Below, piece after piece: positions 19,127 through 26,969 of a stretch of DNA of 34,211 nt (positions within the stretch are counted from its first letter, which is position 1; every line of letters starts with the position of its first letter). Location of the stretch: the NCBI GenBank assembly GCA_902812425.1, contig CADDZK010000003.1, positions 1 to 34,211 on the forward strand, read 5' to 3'. The DNA is from Actinomycetota bacterium. GTDB lineage: Bacteria > Actinomycetota > Rubrobacteria > Rubrobacterales > Rubrobacteraceae. The notes beneath the pieces are model-generated. The model searched no databases. It was not told where the DNA came from and was given only the letters and a program-made list of their open reading frames with translations. A program made the position numbers and the translations under genes.

Positions 19127-20448
19127 CGTCCGAGGACCCCTCCTGGGAGCTGCCGTGCGAACCTGGCGAAAGCGTCTCCCCTCTCGGCATATCCCGAGAA
19201 CTGGTCGAAACTGGCGCACCCTGGCGAGAGCAGGACGACGTCGCCCGCCCTGGCGAGTGATCCGGCTCTCTCGACGGCATTCTCCAGGTCGGAAGCCCTG
19301 TGAACGACTTCCTGCCTGCCTTCACCTTCGAGATACGAGGCGATGCGTGGTCCCGCCTCGCCCTGGCACACGACCGCCCGGCACGCTTGCAGAGCAGGCA
19401 GCAACTCGGAGAAGTCGGTGTCCTTCTCCGATCCCCCGAGGATGAGTACCACAGGTACGTCGAAACCGCCGAGGGCCGCCGCGACCGCGGCGGGGTTGGT
19501 GGCCTTGGAATCGTCCACGTAGGTAACACCCGCGTGCTCGGCGACGACCTGCATGCGGTGCGGCCTGGTTTCGTACCCGAGCAGTGCCTCCCTGATGTCT
19601 TCGAGCCCAGCGCCGAGCCTCTGTGCGGCGCCGGCGGCGAAGAGCGCGTTCTCGTAGTTGTGCGTCCCTGCAAAGCGCAACTCGGCAACATCCGCCAGAT
19701 GGGCACCGCGAAGCAGCAGACGCCCGTCCCGTAAGGCTGTGTCGCCCTCACCCACGATCAGAGTTTCGGCCCTGAGGTCTTCGAGGACGGCGTGCCCGGC
19801 TTCGTCTCCTGCGCTTACCAGGGCAAGATCCTCTTCGCGTTGTCCCTCGAAGATGCGGAGCTTGTCGCGGACGTACTCGTCGAAAGACGAGTGCCAGTTC
19901 AGGTGATCCGGCCTCACGTTCAGGAGCGCGGCGACCTCGAAGCCATGACTCTGCATGTAGTGGAGCTGAAACGAGGAGACCTCGAGGACGAGGAGTCCGG
20001 CGCCACGCGCCTCCTCGACGCACCCTGTCAGGGCCCTCCAGGAGTTGCCCGCCACCGCATGCGGCACGCCCGCAGCCCCGAGCATGCGGTGCAGCATATC
20101 CACGACCGTTGTCTTGCCGTTCGTGCCCGTGACCGCAGCCACTTGTGTGTTCCCCCCTAGCAACTCCAGTCCGAGCCCAACTTCGGAGAGGATAGGGATT
20201 CCCAGCGCCTCGGCGGACTGCAACACGGGGTCCGTGGGCCTGACGCCGGGGCTGGCTACCACCCTGTCCGTCCCTTCGAGGATCTCGGGTCCGGCGCCCA
20301 GGATGCCGGACACGTCGAGCCCGGCCAGGGTGTCGCACAGGCGTTCGTCGTCCCCCGCATCGGCCACGAAGACCCGTTCGCCACGTTCGATCAGGGCTCG
20401 CGTGGCCGCGACGCCCGACTCTCCGAGCCCGTATACCAGCGTCCTCAC
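19123..20448 (-). CDS. murD: UDP-MurNAc-L-Ala--D-glutamate ligase
   Basis: MurD adds D-glutamate to the precursor. From GTG 20448 the protein is 441 residues: N-terminal LVYGLGESGVAATRAL, ATP loop GTNGKTT (108-114), the LEVSSFQL and LNVRPDHLNWH region, the central HNYENALFAAGAA, and C-terminal DDSKATNPAAV and LLSPGCASFDQF. The open frame reaches upstream to 20553 but that stretch is mraY, so the GTG five bases past the mraY TGA is chosen. ftsW overlaps its stop. Length is typical and all catalytic landmarks are intact. Confidence 0.96.
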   Translation of the reverse strand: MRTLVYGLGESGVAATRALIERGERVFVADAGDDERLCDTLAGLDVSGILGAGPEILEGTDRVVASPGVRPTDPVLQSAEALGIPILSEVGLGLELLGGNTQVAAVTGTNGKTTVVDMLHRMLGAAGVPHAVAGNSWRALTGCVEEARGAGLLVLEVSSFQLHYMQSHGFEVAALLNVRPDHLNWHSSFDEYVRDKLRIFEGQREEDLALVSAGDEAGHAVLEDLRAETLIVGEGDTALRDGRLLLRGAHLADVAELRFAGTHNYENALFAAGAAQRLGAGLEDIREALLGYETRPHRMQVVAEHAGVTYVDDSKATNPAAVAAALGGFDVPVVLILGGSEKDTDFSELLPALQACRAVVCQGEAGPRIASYLEGEGRQEVVHRASDLENAVERAGSLARAGDVVLLSPGCASFDQFSGYAERGDAFARFARQLPGGVLGR

Positions 20449-20452
20449 GGTC

Positions 20453-21448
20453 TCACCGTACCGTGTTGTAGAGGAAGATGTAGTAGAGGAAAAAGCCGAC
20501 CGAGGAGAACGCGGCCTGGGCGATCCAGAAGCGGACCACGACCTTGTTCTCATCCCAGCCCAAGAATTCGAAGTGGTGGTGGATCGGGGCCATCTTGAAG
20601 ACCCTTCGGCCCGTGAGCTTGAAGACGAAGACCTGCACGATCACCGAGAGCGCCTCGACCACGAACAGCCCGCCAACCACGGGCAGTAGTAGCTCCGTCT
20701 TGGTTAGTACGGCGGCTGCGGCGAGGACACCGCCTATCGCGAGGGAGCCAGTATCCCCCATGAAGATGTCGGCGGGGTGCGAGTTGTACCAGAGAAACCC
20801 GACGATAGATCCTACCATCGCGCCGCAGATGACGGCCACGTCGTACTGGCGCTCCAGGAACGCTATAGCCGTGTAGGCGAGCAGGGCTATGGCCGCAGCC
20901 CCCGCGGCGAGCCCATCGAGGCCGTCCGTCAGGTTCACGGCGTTGGTGGTGCCTGCGATCACGAGCAGCAAGAAGACGCTGAAGAGCGCGATCCCTATGA
21001 GCCCCGGTCCAAGGACGAGGCTACGGTCGAAGTAGGGTACGAGGACGGTCTGGGTGACGCCGACGTAGCGCACCGCAAGGACGTCGGCAAGGACGACGGC
21101 CAGGGTCAGGAGAAGGAACTTGTAGCGTGCGCTCAACCCCTCGGGGCGCTTTTTGGAGATCTTCTGCCAGTCGTCGTAGAGGCCGATGCCGGCGACGACG
21201 GCGACGAGCAGGAGCGTCGTGAGCGTGGACACGTTGGGACGCGCCACCACGACGAGCGCCCCGAGGAGGCCCGTCAGCATCACGATCCCACCCATCGTAG
21301 GGGTGCCGGCTTTGATGAGGTGCGTCTGCGGTCCCTCTTCGCGCACGAACTGCCCGAACTTGCGCGACTGGAGGAACTCGATGAACTTGGAGCCGAGCAT
21401 TACCGTCACCATGAACGCCACGGCCGCCGCGAGTACAACGCTAAACAA
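20453..21448 (-). CDS. mraY: Phospho-MurNAc-pentapeptide translocase
   Basis: MraY transfers phospho-MurNAc-pentapeptide to undecaprenyl phosphate, making lipid I. The 331-residue polytopic protein has the family motifs GTPTMGG (48-54), the YDDW pair (91-94), NAVNLTDGLDGL (169-180), GDTGS (231-235) and PIHHHFE (288-294), with about ten membrane segments between. The TTG start at 21448 overlaps the last codons of murF by eight bases, so translation is coupled to the downstream part of murF. This matters because murF carries an internal stop. Length is normal (about 320-360). Confidence 0.97.
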   Translation of the reverse strand: MFSVVLAAAVAFMVTVMLGSKFIEFLQSRKFGQFVREEGPQTHLIKAGTPTMGGIVMLTGLLGALVVVARPNVSTLTTLLLVAVVAGIGLYDDWQKISKKRPEGLSARYKFLLLTLAVVLADVLAVRYVGVTQTVLVPYFDRSLVLGPGLIGIALFSVFLLLVIAGTTNAVNLTDGLDGLAAGAAAIALLAYTAIAFLERQYDVAVICGAMVGSIVGFLWYNSHPADIFMGDTGSLAIGGVLAAAAVLTKTELLLPVVGGLFVVEALSVIVQVFVFKLTGRRVFKMAPIHHHFEFLGWDENKVVVRFWIAQAAFSSVGFFLYYIFLYNTVR

Positions 21449-22814
21449 GAGCTAAACTCTCCCTCAACTTGCGGGTCAGGGCATCGAGCCCGATCCCGCG
21501 CGAACCCTTGACGATCAGGTAGTCTCCGCTCTGCAATTGGTCTTGCAGGGCGTCAGCAGCCTGCTCAGCGTCCTCGTAGTAGAGCACCTTCCGGGGGAAG
21601 GTCTCCGCGTACCAGCGGGCCTCATCGCCGACGCAGACGAGCAGATCGACACCGACTTCGCCGGCCAGTTCGCCTGCCTCCCTGTGGTAGGCGCGGGCGC
21701 AGGCCCCCAGCTCGAACATTCCACCGAGCACGACGACGAGCCGTCTCCCCTGCCTGGACGCCTGATCCGCACCGTACCTCAGTACCGCGGCGACGGCTGC
21801 GGGCGAGGCGTTGTAGGTGTCGTCGTAGACCGTAATGTCTTCCCTGAGCCGGTAGACGTCGCCACGGAGCCCCGTCCGCCGCAGGCGGGAGAGGCCGCGG
21901 GCGGCCTGTTCCAGTCCGAGACCGAGTGCGAGCGCGCCGCCTACGGACGCGAGCAGCGGCTCGACCAGGTGCGTTCCGAAGACGGGCGAGCGCACCTCGG
22001 CGGACTCACCGCCCAGGTGCGCGATAAAGCGGAGACCTTCGTCTCTGCCCTCGATCTCGGAGGCGACCAGGTCAGCTTCGCCTGAGCGGGCGAAGGTAAT
22101 GCGGCGCTTCAGTTTGCGGCCCGCTCCTGTCGCAGCGTCGGGTGCACCCGCGGGGGCGATGAGCGTGCCGGTCTACGGGAGGGCCAGGGCGAGCTCACCT
22201 TTCGCAGCGGCCAGGGCTTCGAGGCTTCCGAAAGAGTCCAGGTGGACCGGCGAGATCGCGGTCAGAACCCCGACCTCGGGCGGGGCTATAGCGCACAGGT
22301 ACTCTATGTCCCCGGCGTGGGTGGCGCCCATCTCGAGGACGAGGATCTCGGTGCGCGGGTCTGCGGAGAGGACGGAGAGGGGAAGCCCGATCTCGTTGTT
22401 CAGGTTCCCCGTGGTCGCCGAGACACGCTTTCCGGAGTGCCTGATGATGGTCGCGAGCGCGTCCTTCGTCGTCGTCTTTCCCACTGTGCCTGTGATCCCG
22501 ACCACGGTAGGCGAAGGAGCGTCCGTGCGCCCGAGCGTCCACCGCGCGAGCCTCTGCATCGCCTTCAGGGGATCTTCGACTACGAGGGTCGGTACGTCGA
22601 GTTGTCGAGTGGCCACGGTCGCCACCGCGCCGCGCAGGTGCGCCTCGGGGGCGAAGTCCGCGCCGTCCGTGCGCCCGCGCAAAGCGAAGAACACGTCCCC
22701 TTCGCGCACCTTCCTGGAATCGGTAGCAGCCCCGCTCACCAGGGCGTTCTCGTGCTTGCCCGGGGGCTCTGCGCCCATAGCGCGCGCGACCTCGGTAAGG
22801 GTAGCGGGCCTCAT
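21441..22814 (-). pseudogene. murF: murF interrupted by an in-frame TAG at codon 214 (UDP-MurNAc-tripeptide D-Ala-D-Ala ligase)
   Basis: MurF adds D-Ala-D-Ala, an essential step. Read through, the frame gives a normal 457-residue MurF: ATP loop GTVGKTTT (109-116), GNLNNEIG, EMGATHAGDI, SPVHLDSFGS, KGELALALP, then TAG (22173-22175). It continues in the same frame with TGTLIAPAGAP and on to DDTYNASPAAV and GSRGIGLDALTRKLRE. I read every codon from the TAG to 21993 and saw no second stop or frame change. The next in-frame start after the TAG that I see is GTG 21995, which would lose about 60 residues of the central domain. It starts at ATG 22814 (ATGA with ftsI). Options are sequence error, a real nonsense mutation with another MurF elsewhere, or readthrough. 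Confidence 0.85.
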
Positions 22815-24643
22815 CGGCTGTCCTCGGCTACGAAACCTCTACGGTCGGGCGGGACGTTGAAGTAGCCCAAGGTGAAGGTCATGACCTGGTGGAAGGCGGG
22901 TACGGCGACGACCTCTCCCCAGTACGAGGTTTGCGGCTCGTCGATGGCTATAAGTATCACGTACTTGGGATCGGTGACGGGGGCGAACCCTATAAAGGAG
23001 GCCACGTACTGATCACCGTAGGTCCCGGTCTCGGGGTCGACTTTCTGCGAGGTGCCCGTCTTGCCGCCCACCGTGTAACCGGAGATCTGGGCGGAATGGC
23101 CCGACCCATCGTCGACGACGCCCTGCAACATCCCGCGTACTATAGCCGAGGTCTTCTCGCTTATCACACGTGGTCCCTGGGCAGCGGAAGCGTCCTGTTG
23201 GCTCACGTGCGGCGTCACCTTGTGGCCCCCATTAACGAGGGCGCAGTAGCCCGCGACGAGCTGAAGCGGTGTCACGGTGAAGCCCTGTCCGAAGGGCATC
23301 TGGCCGATCGAGACGCCGCTCCAATCCTCGTAGGCGGGGACGATACCGGGGTCCTCGCCCCACAGGTCGACGCCAGTCTTCTGGCCGAAGCCGAAGGCGC
23401 GCATGTACTCGTAGAGCTTCTGCCCACCCAGTTGCTCGGCGATCTTCGTCGCCCCGACGTTGCTCGACTGCTTCAGCACGTCGCCAGGGGTCATTATCTC
23501 GGTCTCATGCGGCAGGGAATCGTTTATGACGCGGTCTGCGACGGTCATGTGATCTGGGACCACGAACCTGCTCGATGGCGTGACGGCCCCCTCCTGAAGG
23601 GCCGACGCCACGGTAAAAGCTTTGAAGGTGGACCCCGGCTCGTAAGGATCGGTGAGGACCCGATCCCGCTGATCCTCAGCGGAGACCTCCCCGAAGTCGT
23701 TGTTGTCGTAGGCTGGCGTGTTGGCGAGCGCGACGATGGCGCCGTCGTCCACGCGCATGACCACGCCTACGGCGCCCTTCGCCCTGCTCTTCTCGACGGC
23801 GTCGCCGAGGGCCTTCTGTAACTCTTGCTGCACCGCCGTATCCACCGTCAGCTTTACGTCCTGGCCACTCTTGAGAGTGTTGTCGTAACGGGCCTCGACC
23901 CCGCCGAAGGTCTCGTCGTAGTCTCCGGCGTGACCGAGGAGTTGGCTCGCCAGCGACCCGTCGGGATAGACCCTCACGGTGTCAGGAGCGATGGTGATGC
24001 CCTCTATACCCATAGCCTGCACCTTGGCCGCGGTCTCCGGCTTTACCCCTGTTGCGACTACGCTGTATCCCGCGGGGCGGCCGTTCGCGTCACGCTTGGT
24101 GAGCGAGGCGAGTATCTCCTCCTCGCTCCTGCCAGCCTCAGGGCCGAGCACGGCGGCGAGCCTCTGGGCCGTCCCGTGGGGGTCTTCGATCTGATACGGG
24201 GTCGCGACCACGCGCGCGACCTGGAGGCTCGTGGCGAGATCTCTGCCATCGGCGCTGATTATGCTGCCGCGCGTCGGCGCCACGGCCTGCGCCTCTCCTC
24301 CGCCCTGCTCAGAGGCGAACGCCCGATAACTCTTGTCATCAGTGAGGCTTATGTGCACGGCCCTCCCGCCGAGGAGGAGACCCGTCACCGCGAACACCGC
24401 GGCCACCATCCACAGCCTCCTGTGGCCGATGGTCCGCACTTCTGCCGTGGTAGACGCAACACGAGGCTTCTTCCTCGCGCCGGTGCGCCTCTGCCGGGAG
24501 AGGGGTATGACCTCGCCACGGACGCCGTGGCGGTCTCGAGTTTTGGTGCGAGGGGGGGTTTTCGCGCCACGACCGCTCTTTGCGTTGCGAGACCTGAGCC
24601 GGTCAACGCTACCGCGGCTTCCCCCCTTCCTGGGATTTCCCAT
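22811..24643 (-). CDS. ftsI: FtsI / PBP3-type septal peptidoglycan transpeptidase
   Basis: FtsI cross-links septal peptidoglycan and is the main partner of FtsW. After a very basic cytoplasmic stretch of about 70 residues comes one membrane helix (about 79-96), a dimerisation domain (TRGSIISADGRDLATS), and the transpeptidase domain with the Ser-x-x-Lys motif STFK (Ser338), SSN (393-395) and KTGT (528-531). No PASTA repeats follow. Two starts are possible: ATG 24655 directly abuts GGAGG, so I prefer ATG 24643 (about 610 residues), 12 bases downstream of it. murE, which usually follows ftsI, is missing: the stop overlaps murF directly. Confidence 0.95.
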   Translation of the reverse strand: MGNPRKGGSRGSVDRLRSRNAKSGRGAKTPPRTKTRDRHGVRGEVIPLSRQRRTGARKKPRVASTTAEVRTIGHRRLWMVAAVFAVTGLLLGGRAVHISLTDDKSYRAFASEQGGGEAQAVAPTRGSIISADGRDLATSLQVARVVATPYQIEDPHGTAQRLAAVLGPEAGRSEEEILASLTKRDANGRPAGYSVVATGVKPETAAKVQAMGIEGITIAPDTVRVYPDGSLASQLLGHAGDYDETFGGVEARYDNTLKSGQDVKLTVDTAVQQELQKALGDAVEKSRAKGAVGVVMRVDDGAIVALANTPAYDNNDFGEVSAEDQRDRVLTDPYEPGSTFKAFTVASALQEGAVTPSSRFVVPDHMTVADRVINDSLPHETEIMTPGDVLKQSSNVGATKIAEQLGGQKLYEYMRAFGFGQKTGVDLWGEDPGIVPAYEDWSGVSIGQMPFGQGFTVTPLQLVAGYCALVNGGHKVTPHVSQQDASAAQGPRVISEKTSAIVRGMLQGVVDDGSGHSAQISGYTVGGKTGTSQKVDPETGTYGDQYVASFIGFAPVTDPKYVILIAIDEPQTSYWGEVVAVPAFHQVMTFTLGYFNVPPDRRGFVAEDSR

Positions 24644-25040
24644 CTTGTGTCCCATCCTCCGCTTCGCTTCTGTAGACCTTCAAGGCTCCGCTACCGGGCT
24701 CGTGCATACCCAGCTTCTCCTCCGCAAGCTCCCGGATCCTCGCCGCACCCGACAGCTCAGCGACCCGGACCTTGAGTCTCTCCCCTTCTTCTCCGGCCCT
24801 GTCGAGCTTCACGCCGAGTTCGGCAGCCTTGGTATCGAGTCCTGCGGCGATGGTGTGCATATAGACGCTCCCCAGCATCAAGAACACGGGTACGACGACG
24901 AGCATCGCAAACCGGCGACGCCTGGCGGCCGCCTTCCGACGGAGCGCCCGATCCGGCGAGCGCCGCACGGCGTGCTTGCGTACCGGCCACGCGGGTTCCG
25001 TAGGGAACGTAGCCCGGTATCTGCGCTGCGGCGCAGCCAT
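24609..25040 (-). CDS. FtsL/DivIC-like septum formation protein
   Basis: A 143-residue bitopic membrane protein in the position of ftsL, between rsmH and ftsI. It has a strongly basic cytoplasmic N-terminus (residues 22-43 rich in Arg and Ala), one membrane helix (about 44-62, FAMLVVVPVFLMLGSVYM), and a heptad-like extracytoplasmic coiled coil (AGLDTKAAELGVKLDRAGEE) ending with the FtsL/DivIC-like pattern RIRELAEEKLGM. Its ATG forms a TGATG overlap with the rsmH stop. FtsL proteins bind FtsQ and FtsB and activate FtsWI. FtsL against FtsB/DivIC cannot be told apart by sequence alone; position favours FtsL. Confidence 0.85.
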   Translation of the reverse strand: MAAPQRRYRATFPTEPAWPVRKHAVRRSPDRALRRKAAARRRRFAMLVVVPVFLMLGSVYMHTIAAGLDTKAAELGVKLDRAGEEGERLKVRVAELSGAARIRELAEEKLGMHEPGSGALKVYRSEAEDGTQDGKSQEGGKPR

Positions 25041-25975
25041 CAGGCATCTTCCCCTGGCGGCTCTGCGGTCCTTATCGCCGCCCGAAGCCGGGCAGAGGCG
25101 CTGCGCGGGTTCTCCTCTATGTCGCGCGCAGAAGGCCTCTGAACGACACCCCGCCGGAAGACGGGACGCGCACCGCAGACGCAGACAGGTAGCTCGGGCG
25201 GACAGACGCACCGCCCCTCCCGCTCGGAGATGAAGCGCTTGACGAGGCGATCCTCCCCCGAATGGAACGTGATGGCCACGAGCCTCCCACCGGGCGTGAG
25301 AAGACGTTCCGCCGCATCGAGAGCCCGTCTGAGTCCACCAAGCTCGTCGTTCACACGGACGCGCACGGCCTGGAAGACCCTCTTGGCAGGGTTACCGCCC
25401 CTCTCCTTCCAGCCGACGGCAGCCCGCACCGCGTCGTACAGATCCGTCGTAACCTCGAGCGGTCTTCTCCGAACGATCTCCCGCGCCACACGCCTGGCCT
25501 CGGCGCGCGGCACGTCTCCGTACTCAGAGAGCACCCTCGCCAACTCTCCGGCCTCGACGGTGTTGAGAAACTCCGCAGCCGACACCCCGGAGCGCGGGTC
25601 CATTCGCATGTCGAGCGGCCCCTCCATGACGTAGGAGAACCCGCGTTCGGGCTCATCAACCTGAAAGCTGGAGAGACCAAGATCGAACAGGATCGCATCC
25701 GCCCCCCTGCCTTCCTCCACCAGCTCCCACAGCGCTTCGTCGTATGCCCCCGAGACGAACTCGAAGCGTGGGTCCTGCAAGAGCCCTGACGCTCGCCCCG
25801 CCGCCTCGGGGTCCCTGTCGATGCCGACGAGGCTACCGCCAGCCCCGAGCTCGTCCAGTATCCTCCTGGAGTGGCCGCCACCACCGAAGGTAGCGTCCAC
25901 CACAAAATCGTCGGGACCCAGCTGGAGGGCGGCCACCGCCTCCTCCAACATCACGGGACGGTGTCCTGTCGCCAT
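25040..25975 (-). CDS. rsmH: 16S rRNA (cytosine-1402 N4) methyltransferase RsmH (MraW)
   Basis: RsmH methylates C1402 in the P-site region of 16S rRNA with S-adenosylmethionine. From ATG 25975 it has 311 residues: HRPVMLEEAV, the SAM-binding VDATFGGGGHSRRIL (GGGGH 31-35), GIDRDPEA, FDLGLSSFQVDEPERGFSY, and the C-terminal FHSGEDRLVKRF, then RPSARDIEENPRSASARLR. The open frame runs to 26476 but overlaps mraZ throughout. The ATG forms a TGATG junction with the mraZ stop. Typical length and complete motif set. Confidence 0.97.
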   Translation of the reverse strand: MATGHRPVMLEEAVAALQLGPDDFVVDATFGGGGHSRRILDELGAGGSLVGIDRDPEAAGRASGLLQDPRFEFVSGAYDEALWELVEEGRGADAILFDLGLSSFQVDEPERGFSYVMEGPLDMRMDPRSGVSAAEFLNTVEAGELARVLSEYGDVPRAEARRVAREIVRRRPLEVTTDLYDAVRAAVGWKERGGNPAKRVFQAVRVRVNDELGGLRRALDAAERLLTPGGRLVAITFHSGEDRLVKRFISEREGRCVCPPELPVCVCGARPVFRRGVVQRPSARDIEENPRSASARLRAAIRTAEPPGEDA

Positions 25976-26415
25976 CACCCGCCGAGATCCCTTCCGGCGA
26001 ACTCCTCCACGATCTCGGAGAACGAGTCGTCTGCGCCTGACACGTAGCGATCCCACTCCTCGGTATCCCAGATCTCCAGCCGGTCGTCCACGCCCGTTAT
26101 GGTCACGTCGCGCCGCAACCCCGCATAGCGCGCGAGCTTCGTCGGGATCAAAACGCGACCCTGCCTGTCGAGCGTCGCCTCGAAGGCCATGGAGAAGAAC
26201 ATCCGCGAGAGCTGGCGCCCCCTGGCCGACAGATCGGCGTTGGCCTTGATGTTGGCCTTGAACGCCGCCCACTCCTCCGGCGGAAAGGCGAACAAACACC
26301 TGTCGACCCCCTTCGTCACGACGATACCGCCCTCGAAGTAAGGACGGAGACGTGAGGGGAGGGTCATGCGACCTTTCTCGTCCAGCGTGTGCTCGTACTC
26401 GCCTAAAAGGGCCAG
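25975..26415 (-). CDS. mraZ: MraZ transcriptional regulator of the dcw cluster (CTG start proposed)
   Basis: MraZ is a SpoVT/AbrB-like DNA-binding protein that represses its own operon. A shorter reading from ATG 26367 (130 residues) would lack the first repeat motif. The frame stays open upstream to TAG just before 26431 and contains LLGEYEHTLDEKGR, aligning with the usual N-terminus FLGEYEHTLDDKGR. The only sensible start there is CTG at 26413-26415, giving MALLGEYEH and 146 residues, the normal length. GGGAGG lies eight bases upstream at ideal spacing. The two half-site motifs DEKGR (12-16) and DRQGR (83-87) are then both present. The CTG start is inferred; the MraZ identity is firm. Confidence 0.92.
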   Translation of the reverse strand: MALLGEYEHTLDEKGRMTLPSRLRPYFEGGIVVTKGVDRCLFAFPPEEWAAFKANIKANADLSARGRQLSRMFFSMAFEATLDRQGRVLIPTKLARYAGLRRDVTITGVDDRLEIWDTEEWDRYVSGADDSFSEIVEEFAGRDLGG

Positions 26416-26423
26416 AGCCGTGT

Positions 26424-26429
26424 CCTCCC
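26424..26429 (-). promoter_or_regulatory. Shine-Dalgarno that decides the CTG start of mraZ
   Basis: GGGAGG on the minus strand, followed by eight bases and CTG (26415). It also forms part of the third MraZ box, so bound MraZ would cover the DNA encoding its own ribosome binding site. Confidence 0.7.
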
Positions 26430-26451
26430 ACTACGCTCCACTTTGACCCAC
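26427..26451 (-). promoter_or_regulatory. MraZ operator: three GTGGR boxes at 10-bp period
   Basis: On the minus strand the stretch reads GTGGG, five bases, GTGGA, five bases, GTGGG. Direct GTGG(A/G) repeats spaced by five bases are the known MraZ binding pattern upstream of mraZ in several phyla. There are three boxes here and the next register upstream does not match. They lie just upstream of the CTG start and downstream of the putative -10, a position suited to repression. Confidence 0.85.
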
Positions 26452-26460
26452 AACAGCGAA

Positions 26461-26489
26461 ATTCTTGCATATGCACGGAAAATTAGCAA
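26461..26489 (-). promoter_or_regulatory. Putative dcw promoter (TTGCTA-N17-AAGAAT)
   Basis: On the minus strand TTGCTA (26484-26489) and AAGAAT (26461-26466) are separated by exactly 17 bases, each matching four of six consensus positions. A start about seven bases downstream would fall just before the three MraZ boxes. No better pair is seen close to mraZ. A sigma-70-like hit of this quality can arise by chance. Confidence 0.45.
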
Positions 26490-26748
26490 TCTCGGCGCCC
26501 GAAAACGCCGTCAGAGACCCGCATTTCACCTACAAAAGTGCTCTTAGCCCTCTACCCCAGGGGCAAGGACCCCTACCGAGAAAACTTGAATGACTGATCT
26601 GCGAGGGTTTATATCATCGGGCGGCGATGGGTCTCGGGCCTAAGATGTTGAGTGTGTGGTCGATGGACCCCAATATCTTGGGGCGTGGGGAAATAAGTGA
26701 GGGAGACCGAGTCTTCGGGCGCATACTTCCGAAGCTGCGTGGCTCCGG
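26490..26748. other. Gene-free stretch between the dcw promoter and the CAT tRNA
   Basis: No coding signal on either strand, and visibly less GC-rich than its surroundings. Three inverted repeats are seen: CTTCGG/CCGAAG arms at 26713-26734 just past the tRNA 3' end, a perfect CCCCAA-TATC-TTGGGG at 26668-26683, and AGGGG/CCCCT arms around 26558-26574. None is followed by a T-run on the minus strand, so I do not call a rho-independent terminator, though the first may end the tRNA transcript. No further promoter or small RNA can be supported. Confidence 0.4.
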
Positions 26749-26822
26749 TGGGCCCACCAGGACTCGAACCTGGGACCGTCCGATTATGAGTCGGATGCTC
26801 TAACCAACTGAGCTATGGGCCC
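26749..26822 (-). tRNA. tRNA with CAT anticodon (elongator Met, or Ile2 if lysidine-modified)
   Basis: A 74-base cloverleaf on the minus strand: acceptor GGGCCCA/TGGGCCC, D-loop with AGTTGGTTA, anticodon stem TCCGA/TCGGA with loop CTCATAA, a 5-base variable loop, T-loop TTCGAGT and discriminator A. CCA is not encoded (ACCG follows). G1-C72 pairing and the anticodon stem exclude the initiator. Acceptor pairs C4-G69 and C5-G68 are the features TilS uses to pick tRNA-Ile2, so Ile2 is a serious alternative to Met. Confidence 0.93.
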
Positions 26823-26852
26823 TCGATGGGAAACCTGGACGGTACCCCCTAG

Positions 26853-26925
<73 letters not shown>

Positions 26926-26940
26926 ATGCCGCAAACAGAG

Positions 26941-26969
26941 ATTATACGGTTCGGGGCTCGCGGCTTCAA
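26941..26969 (-). promoter_or_regulatory. tRNA-Asn promoter (TTGAAG-N17-TATAAT) overlapping the dnaG stop
   Basis: On the minus strand a perfect TATAAT (26941-26946) lies 17 bases after TTGAAG (26964-26969), four of six to consensus. A transcript would begin near 26934, about nine bases before the mature tRNA-Asn 5' end. The -35 box contains the dnaG TGA stop codon. The pair of tRNAs is therefore likely transcribed independently of dnaG. Confidence 0.75.

Noticed and set aside
21441-21995. A separate 184-residue gene downstream of the murF stop
   Set aside because: It is the same frame as murF and continues its homology; the GTG at 21995 is an internal Val codon, so it is the C-terminal part of murF.
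25976-26476. N-terminal extension of rsmH across mraZ
   Set aside because: The frame is open only as a shadow of mraZ; RsmH homology begins at ATG 25975 and the TGATG junction is typical of the cluster.
26668-26683. Perfect CCCCAA/TTGGGG inverted repeat as a rho-independent terminator
   Set aside because: No T-run follows on the minus strand, so terminator function is not supported.
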